The notes under the pieces were generated by a model, which saw only the letters and a program-made list of their open reading frames with translations, was not told the origin of the DNA and ran no database searches. Below are positions 37,322 through 49,305 of a stretch of 64,000 nucleotides of DNA, piece by piece. How positions within the stretch are numbered: the stretch's first letter is position 1; every line of letters begins with the position of its first letter. Location: NCBI RefSeq assembly GCF_016859285.1, contig NC_053420.1, forward strand, positions 6,927,501 to 6,991,500, written 5' to 3'. The translations under genes were made by a program, and so were the position numbers. The DNA is from Xiphias gladius (taxonomy: Eukaryota > Chordata > Actinopteri > Istiophoriformes > Xiphiidae).

Positions 37322-37830
37322 ATGGCACCTACAATCACTGCAGCAATGACCAACTCTCAGGAGCATCTGACTCTGACCCACAAGGTAAATTGGAGATTCT
37401 AGGAGATTTAATCTTCATTCCTGAGAGGCTGACTTTGTTCATGCTAACTCTTTACTCCAGAACAAGTTTATTCATGACTTTGTTCTTCTTTCTGCAGCTC
37501 AGAAAACCTCTGGTGGAGAAGTTACGCAGAGAGCGAATCAACAGCAGCATTGAGCAGCTCAAGTCTCTCCTGGGTCCAGAGTTCCTCAAACAGCAGCCAG
37601 ACTCTAAGCTGGAGAAAGCAGACATCCTGGAGATGACAGTTTGCTTCCTGACACAGCTGCAGCAGCAGAATCAACAGCAGAGAAGACTGCTGAACCACGT
37701 CAACAAGCTGCAGTCTTCCTCTGATAAGAACCTGAGAGAGGCTGACTTCTCTCTCCTGAGCTCCACAGTCCAGACCAGCATCACCAAAGACAAGAGTCCA
37801 GTCAACAACGCCCTCTGGAGGCCGTGGTAG
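37322..37830 (+). CDS. her4-like: her copy 1: HES5/her4-like bHLH repressor, intact
   Basis: Two exons, 37322-37384 and 37498-37830, with a 113-bp intron (AAG|GTAAAT ... CTGCAG|CTC), 131 aa. The basic region (residues 22-34, LRKPLVEKLRRER) has the HES-family proline. The helix-loop-helix follows to about residue 77 (SKLEKADILEMTVCFL). Then a Q-rich stretch and a short tail end in WRPW (128-131), the Groucho/TLE recruitment motif. HES proteins normally carry an Orange domain between bHLH and WRPW, and none is recognisable. Family knowledge makes it a nuclear repressor and likely Notch target. The neighbouring CSL sites support this. The start codon is the one shared by all copies, 74 bp after TATA. 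her4 versus another HES5-type her name is not settled. Confidence 0.9.
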
Positions 37831-39180
37831 ACACCTGCAGACTGGAGTTTCTACCAGATAAACTGAGATGACCATGTTGGTCAAAGATCACTGGAACTGA
37901 ATTCTATGAAATCTAAGGACTTGTTCTTCTGTATGAACAGAAGGTTGTATTTTGTGTGTTTTTTCTCTTTGTGTAAGACGACGTTTCCTAAGGAAATGGC
38001 AGCAACAATATCTTTCCTGTAAAGAAAGAGATCATCTTGTCATGCGTGTTGCATGAATCAAACATGATTGCATGAGCAATTATTACACCTCACTGTACTT
38101 CATGTATTGGTCGTATATAATGCTATGGTAACATTTGTTATCTTTTGATTGGAATTGATCATTGTGATAAAGTCTGTAAATGTCCTTTTTTATGGACATA
38201 TTGTCTTTATGGACATTACGTCACTTTAATCTCTCTGATTACTCAAAACTGATCTGTTGTAAGATCAAAATGTTTATTCTTTTTTTTTTCCTAATAGTTT
38301 TGTTAAAATCACAATTTTTGGTGATAATTATTATGCTTCACTGTGCGTCATGTATTGGTAAAATATAATGCACTAGTGATATTTGTTACCTCTTGAATAG
38401 TATTGATCATTTTGATTAAACTGTTGTTCTTTCTATGGACATTTTGTCATAATAGACTTTGTGATTACTGAAAACTGATCTGTTATAAGATCAATATGTT
38501 TATCCTTTTACTGTAAAAGGTTTCATTTAATGTCACACTGTCACAGTTTTCCAGTGATAATACAATTTTTACTTTTTGAGAATCAAGTGAACTTAGTGGT
38601 TATTTAGAATAATGTGACCTGTAGTGGGGTCAGTTTTTTCTGTTTTTTCTTTTGTTCATTAACTGCAAACGTTTAATCCATTTGGTAAAAGCTCTCAAAG
38701 GACAGTGAGCACTGTGTCCTCAAATATCTGTCTTTCATAAAGACTGTTGTTCCCTTACTCTCTCTGAGTACAGTGTGTCTTGTAGAAATCTACAGGTTGT
38801 TGTTGTGATGTATCATCACCTCTAGTTGCAGCTTCCATTCTTGTTGTGGATCATTGTGCCTTGTTGAATAAACAAACACTGCCAGATGAAAATGGTGTGT
38901 TCTCATGTCATGTGTGTCATGGTGAAATTTTGATGTGGTTCAGTTGATATTTTTTTTAATGAAGAGAGAGATTATCAGTGTTACCTCACTCTGTTCATAT
39001 GGAATAAGTCAAGTCATCAAACCAAATGAAAAACTATACATTTCAAAGACATTTTTGTTTCACCATTAATTTGGTAGAATTGTCTGTTTCAGGTGTTTTA
39101 ATGTAAAGAATTTAAAATTAACCATTTCCCTCTTTAAAGAGGTCACAAATCGTATTTAATGTGATGTATAATAGGACACA
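37831..39180 (+). other. her copy 1 3' flank, type A
   Basis: Matches the flanks of copies 3, 5, 6 and 7. AATAAA at 38867-38872 could end a ~1 kb 3' UTR. It contains an internal direct repeat (about 38090-38275 and 38330-38510), each half with TGATC-type short stem-loops, and the palindrome GTGATGTATCATCAC near 38803. Confidence 0.6.
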
Positions 39181-40110
39181 CTTCTATTGTTCCTCCAGTG
39201 AAAGCAGTGAAAGGACAGAGTGTGGGAAGCCAGAGGAAACTCACTCACAGAGCCCTGTGGGACAATAGATCCAGACCTTTGCCCTGAAGAGGCACAGATC
39301 AAAAGGGACACTGGCTCCCAAATGGGAACTTCTTGATCTGTTTCTAATCACTGATAGAATTCTAACCTTTTTTTCTTATGATAGCAAATCACATTCACCA
39401 ATTCTACATTTGTTGCCAATTTCTCAAGCTGGGCCGTCGCAAAGTCATTAAATACATTTCTGTCAATTAAAAAAATAAACTGTAAAAAAGGATTATGTAG
39501 AATTTATACTGTGTGATATTTGGTTTGTTTAATTTCATTATAATTTGAGAAATTATGACACTTTTACTTTGAACATAAGACTTTGGAATAGAGAACACTG
39601 TTCAGTGATTGAGCCTCAAATGTCCTTTTGGATTTAAACAAAAACCTTCATTTTGTTTAATGCACAGAGTGTGGGAAAGCTCTGGAGGGCGAGTTTAGAC
39701 TGATTAGCAGCCTTGACTCCACCAGCAGCCGACTATTCTCCAAAGGGATTTGGCACACTTCAGGAAACAGCTGCCTCAGCCTCCCACCCTCGTATATAGA
39801 GCTGAAATTTTGATCCAGTTGGTGATACAATGGCACAATTATGATTGGACTGTCAAAATGTTTGAAAGTTGGCTAAATAATCTGCCAAATCAACTGAGCT
39901 GACCCCTTATGATAAATCTTTCATCATACTTTTAAACACTGCGCACTCTCAGAGCCAGCCAATGGTGCTCTTTCCCTCCAGATGGCTGGTGACGTCAGGT
40001 TCTGTTTCTACTACAACACACATCCAGTATCAGCCACAAAAGCTCCATTCAAAGTCCCTTTGTTGTTCACTGACCACAGCATTCACCGAGTCAGTGTGGG
40101 AAACTGAGAG
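39181..40110 (+). promoter_or_regulatory. her unit 2 upstream modules I-III
   Basis: TGTGGGAA at 39221-39228 (module I), 39670-39677 (II, followed by GATTTGGCACACTTCAGGAA) and 40095-40102 (III). Module III also has a perfect CRE TGACGTCA at 39990-39997 next to CAGATGGC. The three modules recur in the same order upstream of each later her copy. Confidence 0.65.
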
Positions 40111-40470
40111 CAACTTTCTACTCACACTGACGATGAGACACATGTCAGAGGACTGTGCCACAGCTGGCCAGCAGCATGACTGTTGTAATTATGTACCATT
40201 TAAATACATCACGGGCATTACAGCCTTTTTTAATGCCTGGCAGAACTTGCTTCCGAAATACAGCATCTTAAAAAGAACAAGAGTTAGGAAAAAGGTCACA
40301 TTTGGTGAAAAGAGAAATGGAATTGAAATATTAAGAAAAAAAGGAGGATACATGGCATGTATTGTACTTGCTAGATTTAAGTTGTGGCTCAAATGAAGCA
40401 TTAGAGTAAAAAACAAATTCCCAGTAATGATTTAATTTAGTATATGTATACAATTAATTGCTATTTCCCC

Positions 40471-40846
40471 CACGTGTGTGATGGGATGATGAGCGTGTGC
40501 TCAGTCAAGTCATTGATCCCAGCATCAGGCAGCAGATCTGCTCTCTACAGGGTCACCACTTTCCCAGATTCACACAGAGCTCTGTGAGTCCCCCCCCCCC
40601 AGTCATCCACCTGTTCCCCTGAGATCTAACTATTGTCCCTGAGGCAATGTAACACCATTCAGCATGATGCCGCTCCACACGCCTTATAGTCTCACCAGGC
40701 TCTCTCATTGGCTGAGACTGTGAGAAACTCCAACTAGAGCAAGACCCACACATTCATATGGAGATGTGGGACTATAAATAGGAGGGATGAAACCAGCAGA
40801 GATCAGATTCTCTCTACAGAGACCTCTACAGCACAGAGATCCAGAC
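40471..40846 (+). promoter_or_regulatory. her copy 2 promoter
   Basis: CACGTG near 40472, a conserved TGATGGGATGATGAGCGTGT segment, CATTGGCTG, TGTGAGAAA at 40719-40727, and TATAAATA at 40773-40780, 74 bp before the ATG. Confidence 0.75.
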
Positions 40847-41355
40847 ATGAAACCTACAATCACTGCAGCAAGGACCAACTCTCAGGAGCATCTGACTCTG
40901 ACCCACAAGGTAAATTGGAGATTCTAGGAGATTTAATCTTCATTCCTGAGAGGCTGACTTTGTTCATGCTAACACTTTACTCCAGAATAAGTTTATTCAT
41001 GACTTTGTTCTTCTTTCTGCAGCTCAGAAAACCTCTGGTGGAGAAGTTACGCAGAGAGCGAATCAACAGCAGCATTGAGCAGCTCAAGTCTCTCCTGGGT
41101 CCAGAGTTCCTCAAACAGCAGCCAGACTCTAAGCTGGAGAAAGCAGACATCCTGGAGATGACAGTTAGCTTCCTGACACAGCTGCAGCAGCAGAATCAAC
41201 AGCAGAGAAGACTGCTGAACCACGTCAACAAGCTGCAGTCTTCCTCTGATAAGAACCTGAGAGAGGCTGACTTCTCTCTCCTGAGCTCCACAGTCCAGAC
41301 CAGCATCACCAAAGACAAGAGTCCAGTCAACAGCGCCCTCTGGAGGCCGTGGTAG
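40847..41355 (+). CDS. her4-like: her copy 2: HES5/her4-like bHLH repressor, intact
   Basis: Exons 40847-40909 and 41023-41355, 131 aa. The N-terminus differs from copy 1 (MKPTITAART rather than MAPTITAAMT), and the second helix reads EMTVSFL rather than EMTVCFL. bHLH and WRPW are intact, with no Orange domain. The intron is almost identical to the other copies. The downstream flank switches to type B about 110 nt after the stop. Confidence 0.9.
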
Positions 41356-43149
41356 ACACCTGCAGACTGGAGTTTCTACCAGATAAACTGAGATGACCAT
41401 GTTGGTCAAAGATCACTGGAACTGAATTCTATGAAATTTAAGGACTTGTTCTTCTGTATGAACAGAAGGCCTTTTAATTACTTTATGTTTACTTCAAACT
41501 TTCTTATTGAGAAAAACATCATGTCCTGTGGAAATAGCGAAACAAAGTAACATTATCTTTCGTATTAAGAAAGAGCCTTTGTCATGCATGTTGCATGAAT
41601 CATATCAACATTAAGCAAATGAGAATTTATCTTGGCACAAAACTGTTCACCACTTGGTGGTGGTACTTGATGAAATGAAGTATACTACTTCTGGAGTGTC
41701 TGATCATTTTGATCAAAAACTTTGTTCTTTGTCTGGACATTTTCTCTCAGCTGACTTCATTTTAATGTCTTTGATTACTAAGTATTGGTCAGTTATCAGA
41801 TCAACATGTATATTTTTTAAATTCTTTTGTTGTTTTCATGAGAATGTATTGACTTTACTTGATATTAACCTGCATGGATCACTATGTGATTATCCTAAAT
41901 TGATCTGTTCTAAGATCAGTTCTTCTTCTTGGACTTTCTGATAAAGTGCAGATTATGCTCATTTTGAAACATGTTTTATGTAAATCTGAATGAATATGAA
42001 TCTCACACCGTTTGTCTTTTGTAAAGACGACTGTTCCTTGACTCATTTTGAGTGCAGTGTGTCTTGGTGATGTTACCAAGTTATAGTTGTGATGTATAGT
42101 CACAACTATCTTCCTCTAGTAGGAGCTTTCATAAAATGAATAACTGAGTTCAATTCAGTAACTAAATCAATGTAAACTAATGAATTTTGGTGTTCATGCG
42201 TCATTTCTTCTTATGCTTAGTTATGCTGTTATAATTAGGGATGGTTTTTTCCAGTGTCCCTTTTAGAATTTCTCTCACATAACTAACTGAGTGCTGCAGC
42301 ATCACTCTATAATACTGACAAACATCAGCATTCACACCTGGCAGAGGAGTGCTTTTCCATAAATACACATGCAGCCATAATTTTAGTTTCAAAGTGAGAA
42401 TAGTACATTTTCATTTGGATTGATGGCGAGATTTGATGAATTGACATCATCCATCCCACACAGTTTACATGCAGTGGGTCACTGTTAGTCACCAAACCAA
42501 GTGGAGAAATTTTCTTTGTCTCTACTCTTCACCGTCTTTTGTAAAGACGACTCTTCCTCTTCTGAGTACAGTTTGCAGATGTTACCAAGTTATTGTTGCG
42601 ATGTATCATCACACCTATCTGCCTCCAGTGGAAAATGTCATACTTTATCCCTGATTTGTTTGAAGAAAAACATAATCTAATCAGCAGCATTTTGTGCTCA
42701 CGTGTTTGTTCTTTAACTGGATAGCTACATTTCAGCGATGAAGGATAAATTCTACAATTGTTCTGTCATGCATTTTTTGCTCCCCCATTGATAGAGTGCT
42801 CTGTCATCGTAATCATGGTTCGAATAACAAATCAAATCTGCAACTTGATTCCCTCACTATTATGTGCACCTTAATATTTAGTTTAAATCAAAGCAGAGTA
42901 CATTTTCATGAGGACTGATGAAGAGATTTCATGAACTGACATCATCCATGTCCCTATTTTTAAGTGCAGGGGCTCATTGCAAGTATACAAACCAAGTGGG
43001 GACATATTCATTGTGTCTCTATTTATGGTGACAAATTTGGTGTGCCATAATCTTTAGGCAGTCGTCAGTTCAAGGTGTTGGAATGTGAAAACTTTTAAAG
43101 TGACATGTTTTCTCCTAAAGACAAGCCACACATTACAGCTAATGTGATG
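41356..43149 (+). other. her copy 2 3' flank, type B
   Basis: After CTGTATGAACAGAAGG the sequence leaves type A and follows CCTTTTAATTACTTTATG, shared only with copy 4. It contains related stem-loop words (TGATCATTTTGATCA near 41700, GATCTGTTCTAAGATC near 41900). No gene seen. Confidence 0.55.
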
Positions 43150-44340
43150 CACACTAAGACACACTTGGATTGTTCCTCCACTGAAAGGACAGACTGTGGG
43201 AAACCAGAGAAAACTCACTCACAGACCCCCAGTGGGACAATAGATCCAGACCTCCGCCCCAAAGAGACAGATGTTAAAAGTGAATTGAAGTACTAAAACT
43301 AAAATACGTCCATGTGTTTCAAATCAGTTTTGTAAATTGAGCACTGTTGAAACAATATCTAAAAGTTCATCATTAACAGTTGTGATGATGTTGCCAGTTG
43401 ATTTTTGTTTTAAAATATCCTTAAATGTCCTATCACAACATATCAGTTACATAACATGTTATATTGAACTATAACCCAAAATCTCAAATTCAAAATCCAT
43501 CTGATGTTTTCCAAAATTTCTGACCATAATCTCAGATAAAATTAGTCTTAATACTAGTGAGATGAAACAGAACATTTTTAAAATATGAATGTTATCCATA
43601 TTGATTCTGTGCACTTAAGAACCATTTTACTCTTCGCTCAGAGTATGTTTTTTACATTGTAAGTTTTCCAAGAATGTGAATGATTAATGTACAGGTCTGC
43701 TACGTTAATAACTTATTAAAAATGATTTGTTTCCAAATAAAATCTTGAGAAGCCTTTATCTTGGAAAACAAAAAAAGTACACTAAAATTAAACACAAGAA
43801 ATTGCTTCTGCATGTGCCGGCTAGAATACCTCTCTTAACACAGCACACACCAAACTTTAATTTAATGGACAAAGTGTGGGAAAGCTCTGAAGATGAGAGT
43901 CACAGTTCAAGTTGATTAGCATTCTTAATCACACAATCAGCTGCCTCTTGTCAAGGGGGATTTGGCACACTTCAGGAAACAGCTGTCTCAACCTCCGACC
44001 CTCATGTGAACATGTGAAATATTGATCCATTTGACGATACAAGAAATTCCTTTTGACTGGGTAGTTAAGTTTACTGCAAGTGTAACTTGAAAAAGTGGAA
44101 GCCCATTTAGTATGATCGCTGACATTTTACTTTTGTGATGAATTTTCATAATTCTGTTACAACATCAAAGTCAGCCAGTAAGGTTCTTTCCCTCCAGATG
44201 GTTGGTGACGTCAGGCTGTGTCTCAATTACAGCACGGGTCCAACATTTTTCACCACAGCTCCTTTTGTAGTGCACCGACTACTCAAAGACTGTGGGAATC
44301 TGAGAGCAAATTTCTACTCACACCAACTACCAACCTAAAG
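43150..44340 (+). promoter_or_regulatory. her unit 3 upstream modules I-III
   Basis: TGTGGGAA at 43195-43202, 43875-43882 and 44291-44298, in the module I, II and III contexts. Module III has TGACGTCA near 44207. Confidence 0.6.
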
Positions 44341-44689
44341 AAAGAGGACACTCCTGCTACATCTGGACACCAGGAAGACTTTGTCTAAATTTAATCATTA
44401 ATAACTATAAGAAAATAAAATGATATCTGCTGTTGTCTCCCAGTGCCTTGCAGCACTGCAAAAAGCTTTCATTTTAAAATAAAATGTAATACTTTGGTAA
44501 TTTGCATACACTGCAACACAGCACAGAGCAAAGTAATTATTATATGAAAGTAAATGTGGGATGTGAGACTTTCTAAATTTTAATACATTTTCTAATTACA
44601 ATTACATATAGTTACACATATTTTATAGACCACCAGGTGATTTTGCTGTAATAAACAGACTGTATGTAGATTCTTTGGTTTCACATGTG

Positions 44690-45059
44690 TGACTGAATGA
44701 TCACGTGTGCTCAGTCAAGTCATTGATCCCAGCATCAGGCAGCAGATCTGCTTTCTACAGGGTCACCACTTTCCCAGATTCACACAGAGCTCTGTGAGTC
44801 TCTCTCCACCCCCCCCAGTCCTCAACCTGTTCCCCTGAGATCTAACTATTGTCCCTTACTAATATGACCACTGAGCATGTGGCCGCTCAGAGGTCCTTTT
44901 ACTCTTGTTAGGCTCTCTGATTGTCTGAGACTGTGAGAAACTCCAACTAGACCAAGACCCACACATTCATATGGAGATGTGGGACTATAAATAGGAGGGA
45001 TGAAACCAGCAGAGATCAGATTCTCTCTACAGAGACCTCTACAGCACAGAGATCCAGAC
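44690..45059 (+). promoter_or_regulatory. her copy 3 promoter
   Basis: Conserved promoter block with TGTGAGAAA and TATAAATA at 44986-44993, 74 bp before the ATG. The CCAAT region is altered (GATTGTCTG). Confidence 0.75.
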
Positions 45060-45568
45060 ATGGCACCTACAATCACTGCAGCAATGACCAACTCTCAGGA
45101 GCATCTGACTCTGACCCACAAGGTAAATTGGAGATTCTAGGAGATTTAATCTTCATTCCTGAGAGGCTGACTTTGTTCATGCTAACTCTTTACTCCAGAA
45201 TAAGTTTATTCATGACTTTGTTCTTCTTTCTGCAGCTCAGAAAACCTCTGGTGGAGAAGTTACGCAGAGAGCGAATCAACAGCAGCATTGAGCAGCTCAA
45301 GTCTCTCCTGGGTCCAGAGTTCCTCAAACAGCAGCCAGACTCTAAGCTGGAGAAAGCAGACATCCTGGAGATGACAGTTTGCTTCCTGACACAGCTGCAG
45401 CAGCAGAATCAACAGCAGAGAAGACTGCTGAACCACGTCAACAAGCTGCAGTCTTCCTCTGATAAGAACCTGAGAGAGGCTGACTTCTCTCTCCTGAGCT
45501 CCACAGTCCAGACCAGCATCACCAAAGACAAGAGTCCACTCAACAGCGCCCTCTGGAGGCCGTGGTAG
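45060..45568 (+). CDS. her4-like: her copy 3: HES5/her4-like bHLH repressor, intact
   Basis: Exons 45060-45122 and 45236-45568, 131 aa, MAPTITAAMT start as in copy 1. bHLH intact, tail KDKSPLNSALWRPW, no Orange domain. Its downstream flank is type A. Confidence 0.9.
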
Positions 45569-47089
45569 ACACCTGCAGACTGGAGTTTCTACCAGATAAA
45601 CTGAGATGACCATGTTGGTCAAAGATCACTGGAACTGAATTCTATGAAATTTAAGGACTTGTTCTTCTGTATGAACAGAAGGTGGTATTTTGTGTTTTTT
45701 CTCTTTGTGTAAGACGACGTTTCCTATGGAAATGACAGCAACAATATCTTTCATGTAAAGAAAGAGAACATCTTGTCATGCGTGTTGCATGAATCAAACG
45801 TGATTGCATGAGCAATTATTACACCTCACTGTACTTCATGTATTGGTCGTATATAATGCTATGGTAACATTTGTTATCTTTTGATTGGTATTGATCATTG
45901 TGATAAAGTCTGTAAATGTCCTTTTTTATGGACATATTGTCATTATGGACATTACGTCACTTTAATTTCTCTTATTACTCAAAACTGATCTGTTTTAAGA
46001 TCCAAAAGTTTATAACTTTTTTCTAATAGTTTTGTTAAAATCACAATTTTTGGTGATACTTATTATGCTTCACTGTGCGTCATGTATTGGTAAAATATAA
46101 TGCACTAGTGATATTTGTTACCTCTTGAATAGTATTGATCATTTTGATCAAAATCTTAATTGTTCTTTTTATGGACATTTTGTCATAATAGACTTTGTGA
46201 TTAGTGAAAACTGATCTGTTATAAGATCAATATGTTTATTCTTTTACTGTAAAAGGTTTAATTCAATGTCACACTGTCACAGTTTTCCAGTGATAATACA
46301 ATTTTTACTTTTTGAGAATCAAGTGAACTTAGTGACTATTTAGAATAATGTGACCTGTTGTGGGGTCAGTTTTTTCTGTTTTTTCTTTTGTTCATTAACT
46401 GCAAACGTTTAATCCATTTGGTAAAAGCTCTCAAAGGACAGTGAGCACTGTGTCCTCAAATATCTGTCTTTCATAAAGACTGTTGTTCCCTTACTCTCTC
46501 TGAGTACAGTGTGTCTTGTAGAAATCTACAGGTTGTTGTTGTGATGTATCATCACCTCTAGTTGCAGCTTCCATACTTGTTGTGGCTCATTGTGCCTTGT
46601 TGAATAAACAAACACTGCCAGATGAAAATGGTGTTCTCATGTCATGTGTGTCATGGTGACCTTCTTTATCATGATGAAAGACAGACATCCTCCTTTTTTT
46701 TCATTGTCAATCCATTGATAGATGTCTACATCATTGTTCTACATTTGATTAAAAACTCAAAAATTCAGCAAACATAGTTACGGTTTATCCATAACACACC
46801 TGTTTTGTGTAAATCTAAGCACAGTAAATTTTTAATGTGGTTCAGTTGATTTTTTTTTTAATGAAGAGAGAGATTATCAGTGTTACCTCACTCTGTTCAT
46901 ATGGAATAAGTCAAGTCATCAAACCAAATGAAAAACTATACATTTCAAAGACATTTTTGTTTCACCATTATTTTGGTAGAATCTTCTGTTTCAGGTGTTT
47001 TAATGTAAAATATTTAAAGGTAAGCATTTCTTTTTTAAAGAGGTCACAAATCGTATTTAATGTGATGTATAATAGGACACACTTCTATT
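45569..47089 (+). other. her copy 3 3' flank, type A
   Basis: Close match to 37831-39180, including the internal direct repeat. AATAAA at 46603-46608. Confidence 0.55.
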
Positions 47090-48010
47090 GTTCCTCCAGT
47101 GAAAGCAGTGAAAGGACAGAGTGTGGGAAGCCAGAGGAAACTCACTCACAGAGCCCTGTGGGACAATAGATCCAGACCTTTGCCCTGAAGAGACACAGAT
47201 CAAAAGGGACACTGGCTCCCAAATGGGAACTTCTTGATCTGTTTCTAATCACTGATAGAATTCTAACCTTTTTTTCTTATGATAGCAAATCACATTCACC
47301 AATTCTACATTTGTTGCCAATTTCTCAAGCTGGGCCGTCGCAAAGTCATTAAATACATTTCTGTCAATTAAAAAAATAAACTGTAAAAAAGGATTATGTA
47401 GAATTTATACGGTGTGATATTTGGTTTGTTTAATTTCATTATAATTTGAGAAATTATGACAATTTTACTTTGAACATAAGACTTTGGAATAGAGAACACT
47501 GTTCAGTGATTGAGCCTCAAATGTCCTTTTGGATTTAAACAAAAACCTTCATTTTGTTTAATGCACAGTGTGGGAAAGCTCTGCAGAGATGAGTTTAGAC
47601 TGATTAGCAGCCTTGAATCCACCAGCAGCCGACTATTCTCCAAAGGGATTTGGCACACTTCAGGAAACAGCTGCCTCAGCCTCCCACCCTCGGTTATAGA
47701 GCTGAATTTTTGATCCAGTTGGTGATACAATGGCACAATTATGATTGGACTGTCAAAATGTTTGAAAGTTGACTAAATAATCTGCCAAATCAACTGAGCT
47801 GACCCCTTATGATAAATCTTTCATCATACTTTTAAACACTGCACACTCTCAGAGCCAGCCAATGGTGCTCTTTCCCTCCAGATGGCTGGTGACGTCAGGT
47901 TCTGTTTCTACTACAAAACACACATCCAGTATCAGCCACAAAAGCTCCATTCAAAGTCCCTTTGTTGTTCACTGACCACAGCATTCACCGAGTCAGTGTG
48001 GGAAACTGAG
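47090..48010 (+). promoter_or_regulatory. her unit 4 upstream modules I-III
   Basis: TGTGGGAA at 47122-47129, 47569-47576 and 47997-48004. The block is almost identical to that of unit 2, with TGACGTCA in module III. Confidence 0.6.
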
Positions 48011-48374
48011 AGCAACTTTCTACTCACACTGACGTTGAGACACATGTCAGAGGACTGTGCCACAGCTGGCCAGCAGCATGACTGTTGTAATTATGTACCA
48101 TTTAAATACATCACGGGCATTACAGCCTTTTTTAATGCCTGGCAGAACTTGCTTCCGAAATACAGCATCTTAAAAAGAACAAGAGTTTGGAAAAAGGTCA
48201 CATTTGGTGAAAAGAGAAATGGAATTGAAATATTAAGAAAAAAAGGAGGATACATGGCATGTATTGTACTTGCTAGATTTAAGTTGTGGCTCAAATGAAG
48301 CATTAGAGTAAAAAACAAATTCCCAGTAATGATTTAATTTAGTATATGTATACAATTAATTGCTATTTCCCCCA

Positions 48375-48757
48375 CGTGTGTGATGGGATGATGAGCGTGT
48401 GCTCAGTCAAAGTCATTGATCCCAGCATCAGGCAGCAGATCTGATTTCTACAGGGTCACCACTTTCCCAGATTCAAACAGAGCTCTGTGAGTGTCTCTCC
48501 ATCACCCCCCCAGTCCTCCACCTGTTCCCCTGAGATCTAACTATTGTCCCTGAGGCAATGTAACACCATTCAGCATGATGCCGCTCCACACGCCTTATTG
48601 TCTCACCAAGCTCTCTCATTGGCTGAGACTGTGAGAAACTCCAACTAGACCAAGACCCACACATTCATATGGAGATGTGGGACTATAAATAGGAGGGATG
48701 AAACCAGCAGAGATCAGATTCTCTCTACAGAGACCTCTACAGCACAGAGATCCAGAC
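48375..48757 (+). promoter_or_regulatory. her copy 4 promoter
   Basis: Same elements as copy 2. TATAAATA at 48684-48691, 74 bp before the ATG. Confidence 0.75.
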
Positions 48758-49305
48758 ATGACACCTACAATCACTGCAGCAATGACCAACTCTCAGGAGC
48801 ATCTGACTCTAACCCACAAGGTAAATTGGAGATTCTAGGAGATTTAATCTTCATTCCTGAGAGGCTGACTTTGTTCATGCTAACTCTTTACTCCAGAATA
48901 AGTTTATTCATGACTTTGTTCTTCTTTCTGCAGCTCAGAAAACCTCTGGTGGAGAAGTTACGCAGAGAGCGAATCAACAGCAGCATTGAGCAGCTCAAGT
49001 CTCTCCTGGGTCCAGAGTTCCTCAAACAGCAGCCAGACTCTAAGCTGGAGAAAGCAGACATCCTGGAGATGACAGTTTGCTTCCTGACACAGCTGCAGCA
49101 GCAGAATCAACAGCAGAGAAGACTGCTGAACCACGTCAACAAGCTGCAGTCTTCCTCTGATAAGAACCTGAGAGAGGCTGACTTCTCTCCTGAGCTCCAC
49201 AGTCCAGACCAGCATCACCAAAGACAAGAGTCCAGTCAACAGCGCCCTCTGGAGGCCGTGGTAGACACCTGCAGACTGGAGTTTCTACCAGATAAACTGA
49301 GATGA
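48758..49305 (+). pseudogene. her4-like: her copy 4: frameshifted, WRPW lost
   Basis: Exons 48758-48820 and from 48934. bHLH is intact, but two bases are missing from the CTCTCTC run after EADFS (near 49187). The frame then reads PELHSPDQHHQRQESSQQRP and ends at TGA 49303-49305, about 144 aa. The original WRPW codons and stop (49253-49264) are still present out of frame. It could make a bHLH protein that cannot use WRPW. A sequencing or assembly error in a short dinucleotide run is the alternative. Confidence 0.8.

Noticed and set aside
37522-37884. 120-codon antisense ORF over every her gene
   Set aside because: Shadow of the her exon 2 on the opposite strand, conserved only because the gene is.
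39962-40396. 144-codon ORF repeated at 47882-48298 and 53777-54184
   Set aside because: It recurs only because the module III block is duplicated. Starts differ between copies, there is no recognisable domain, and it spans the CSL and CRE sites, so it looks regulatory rather than coding.
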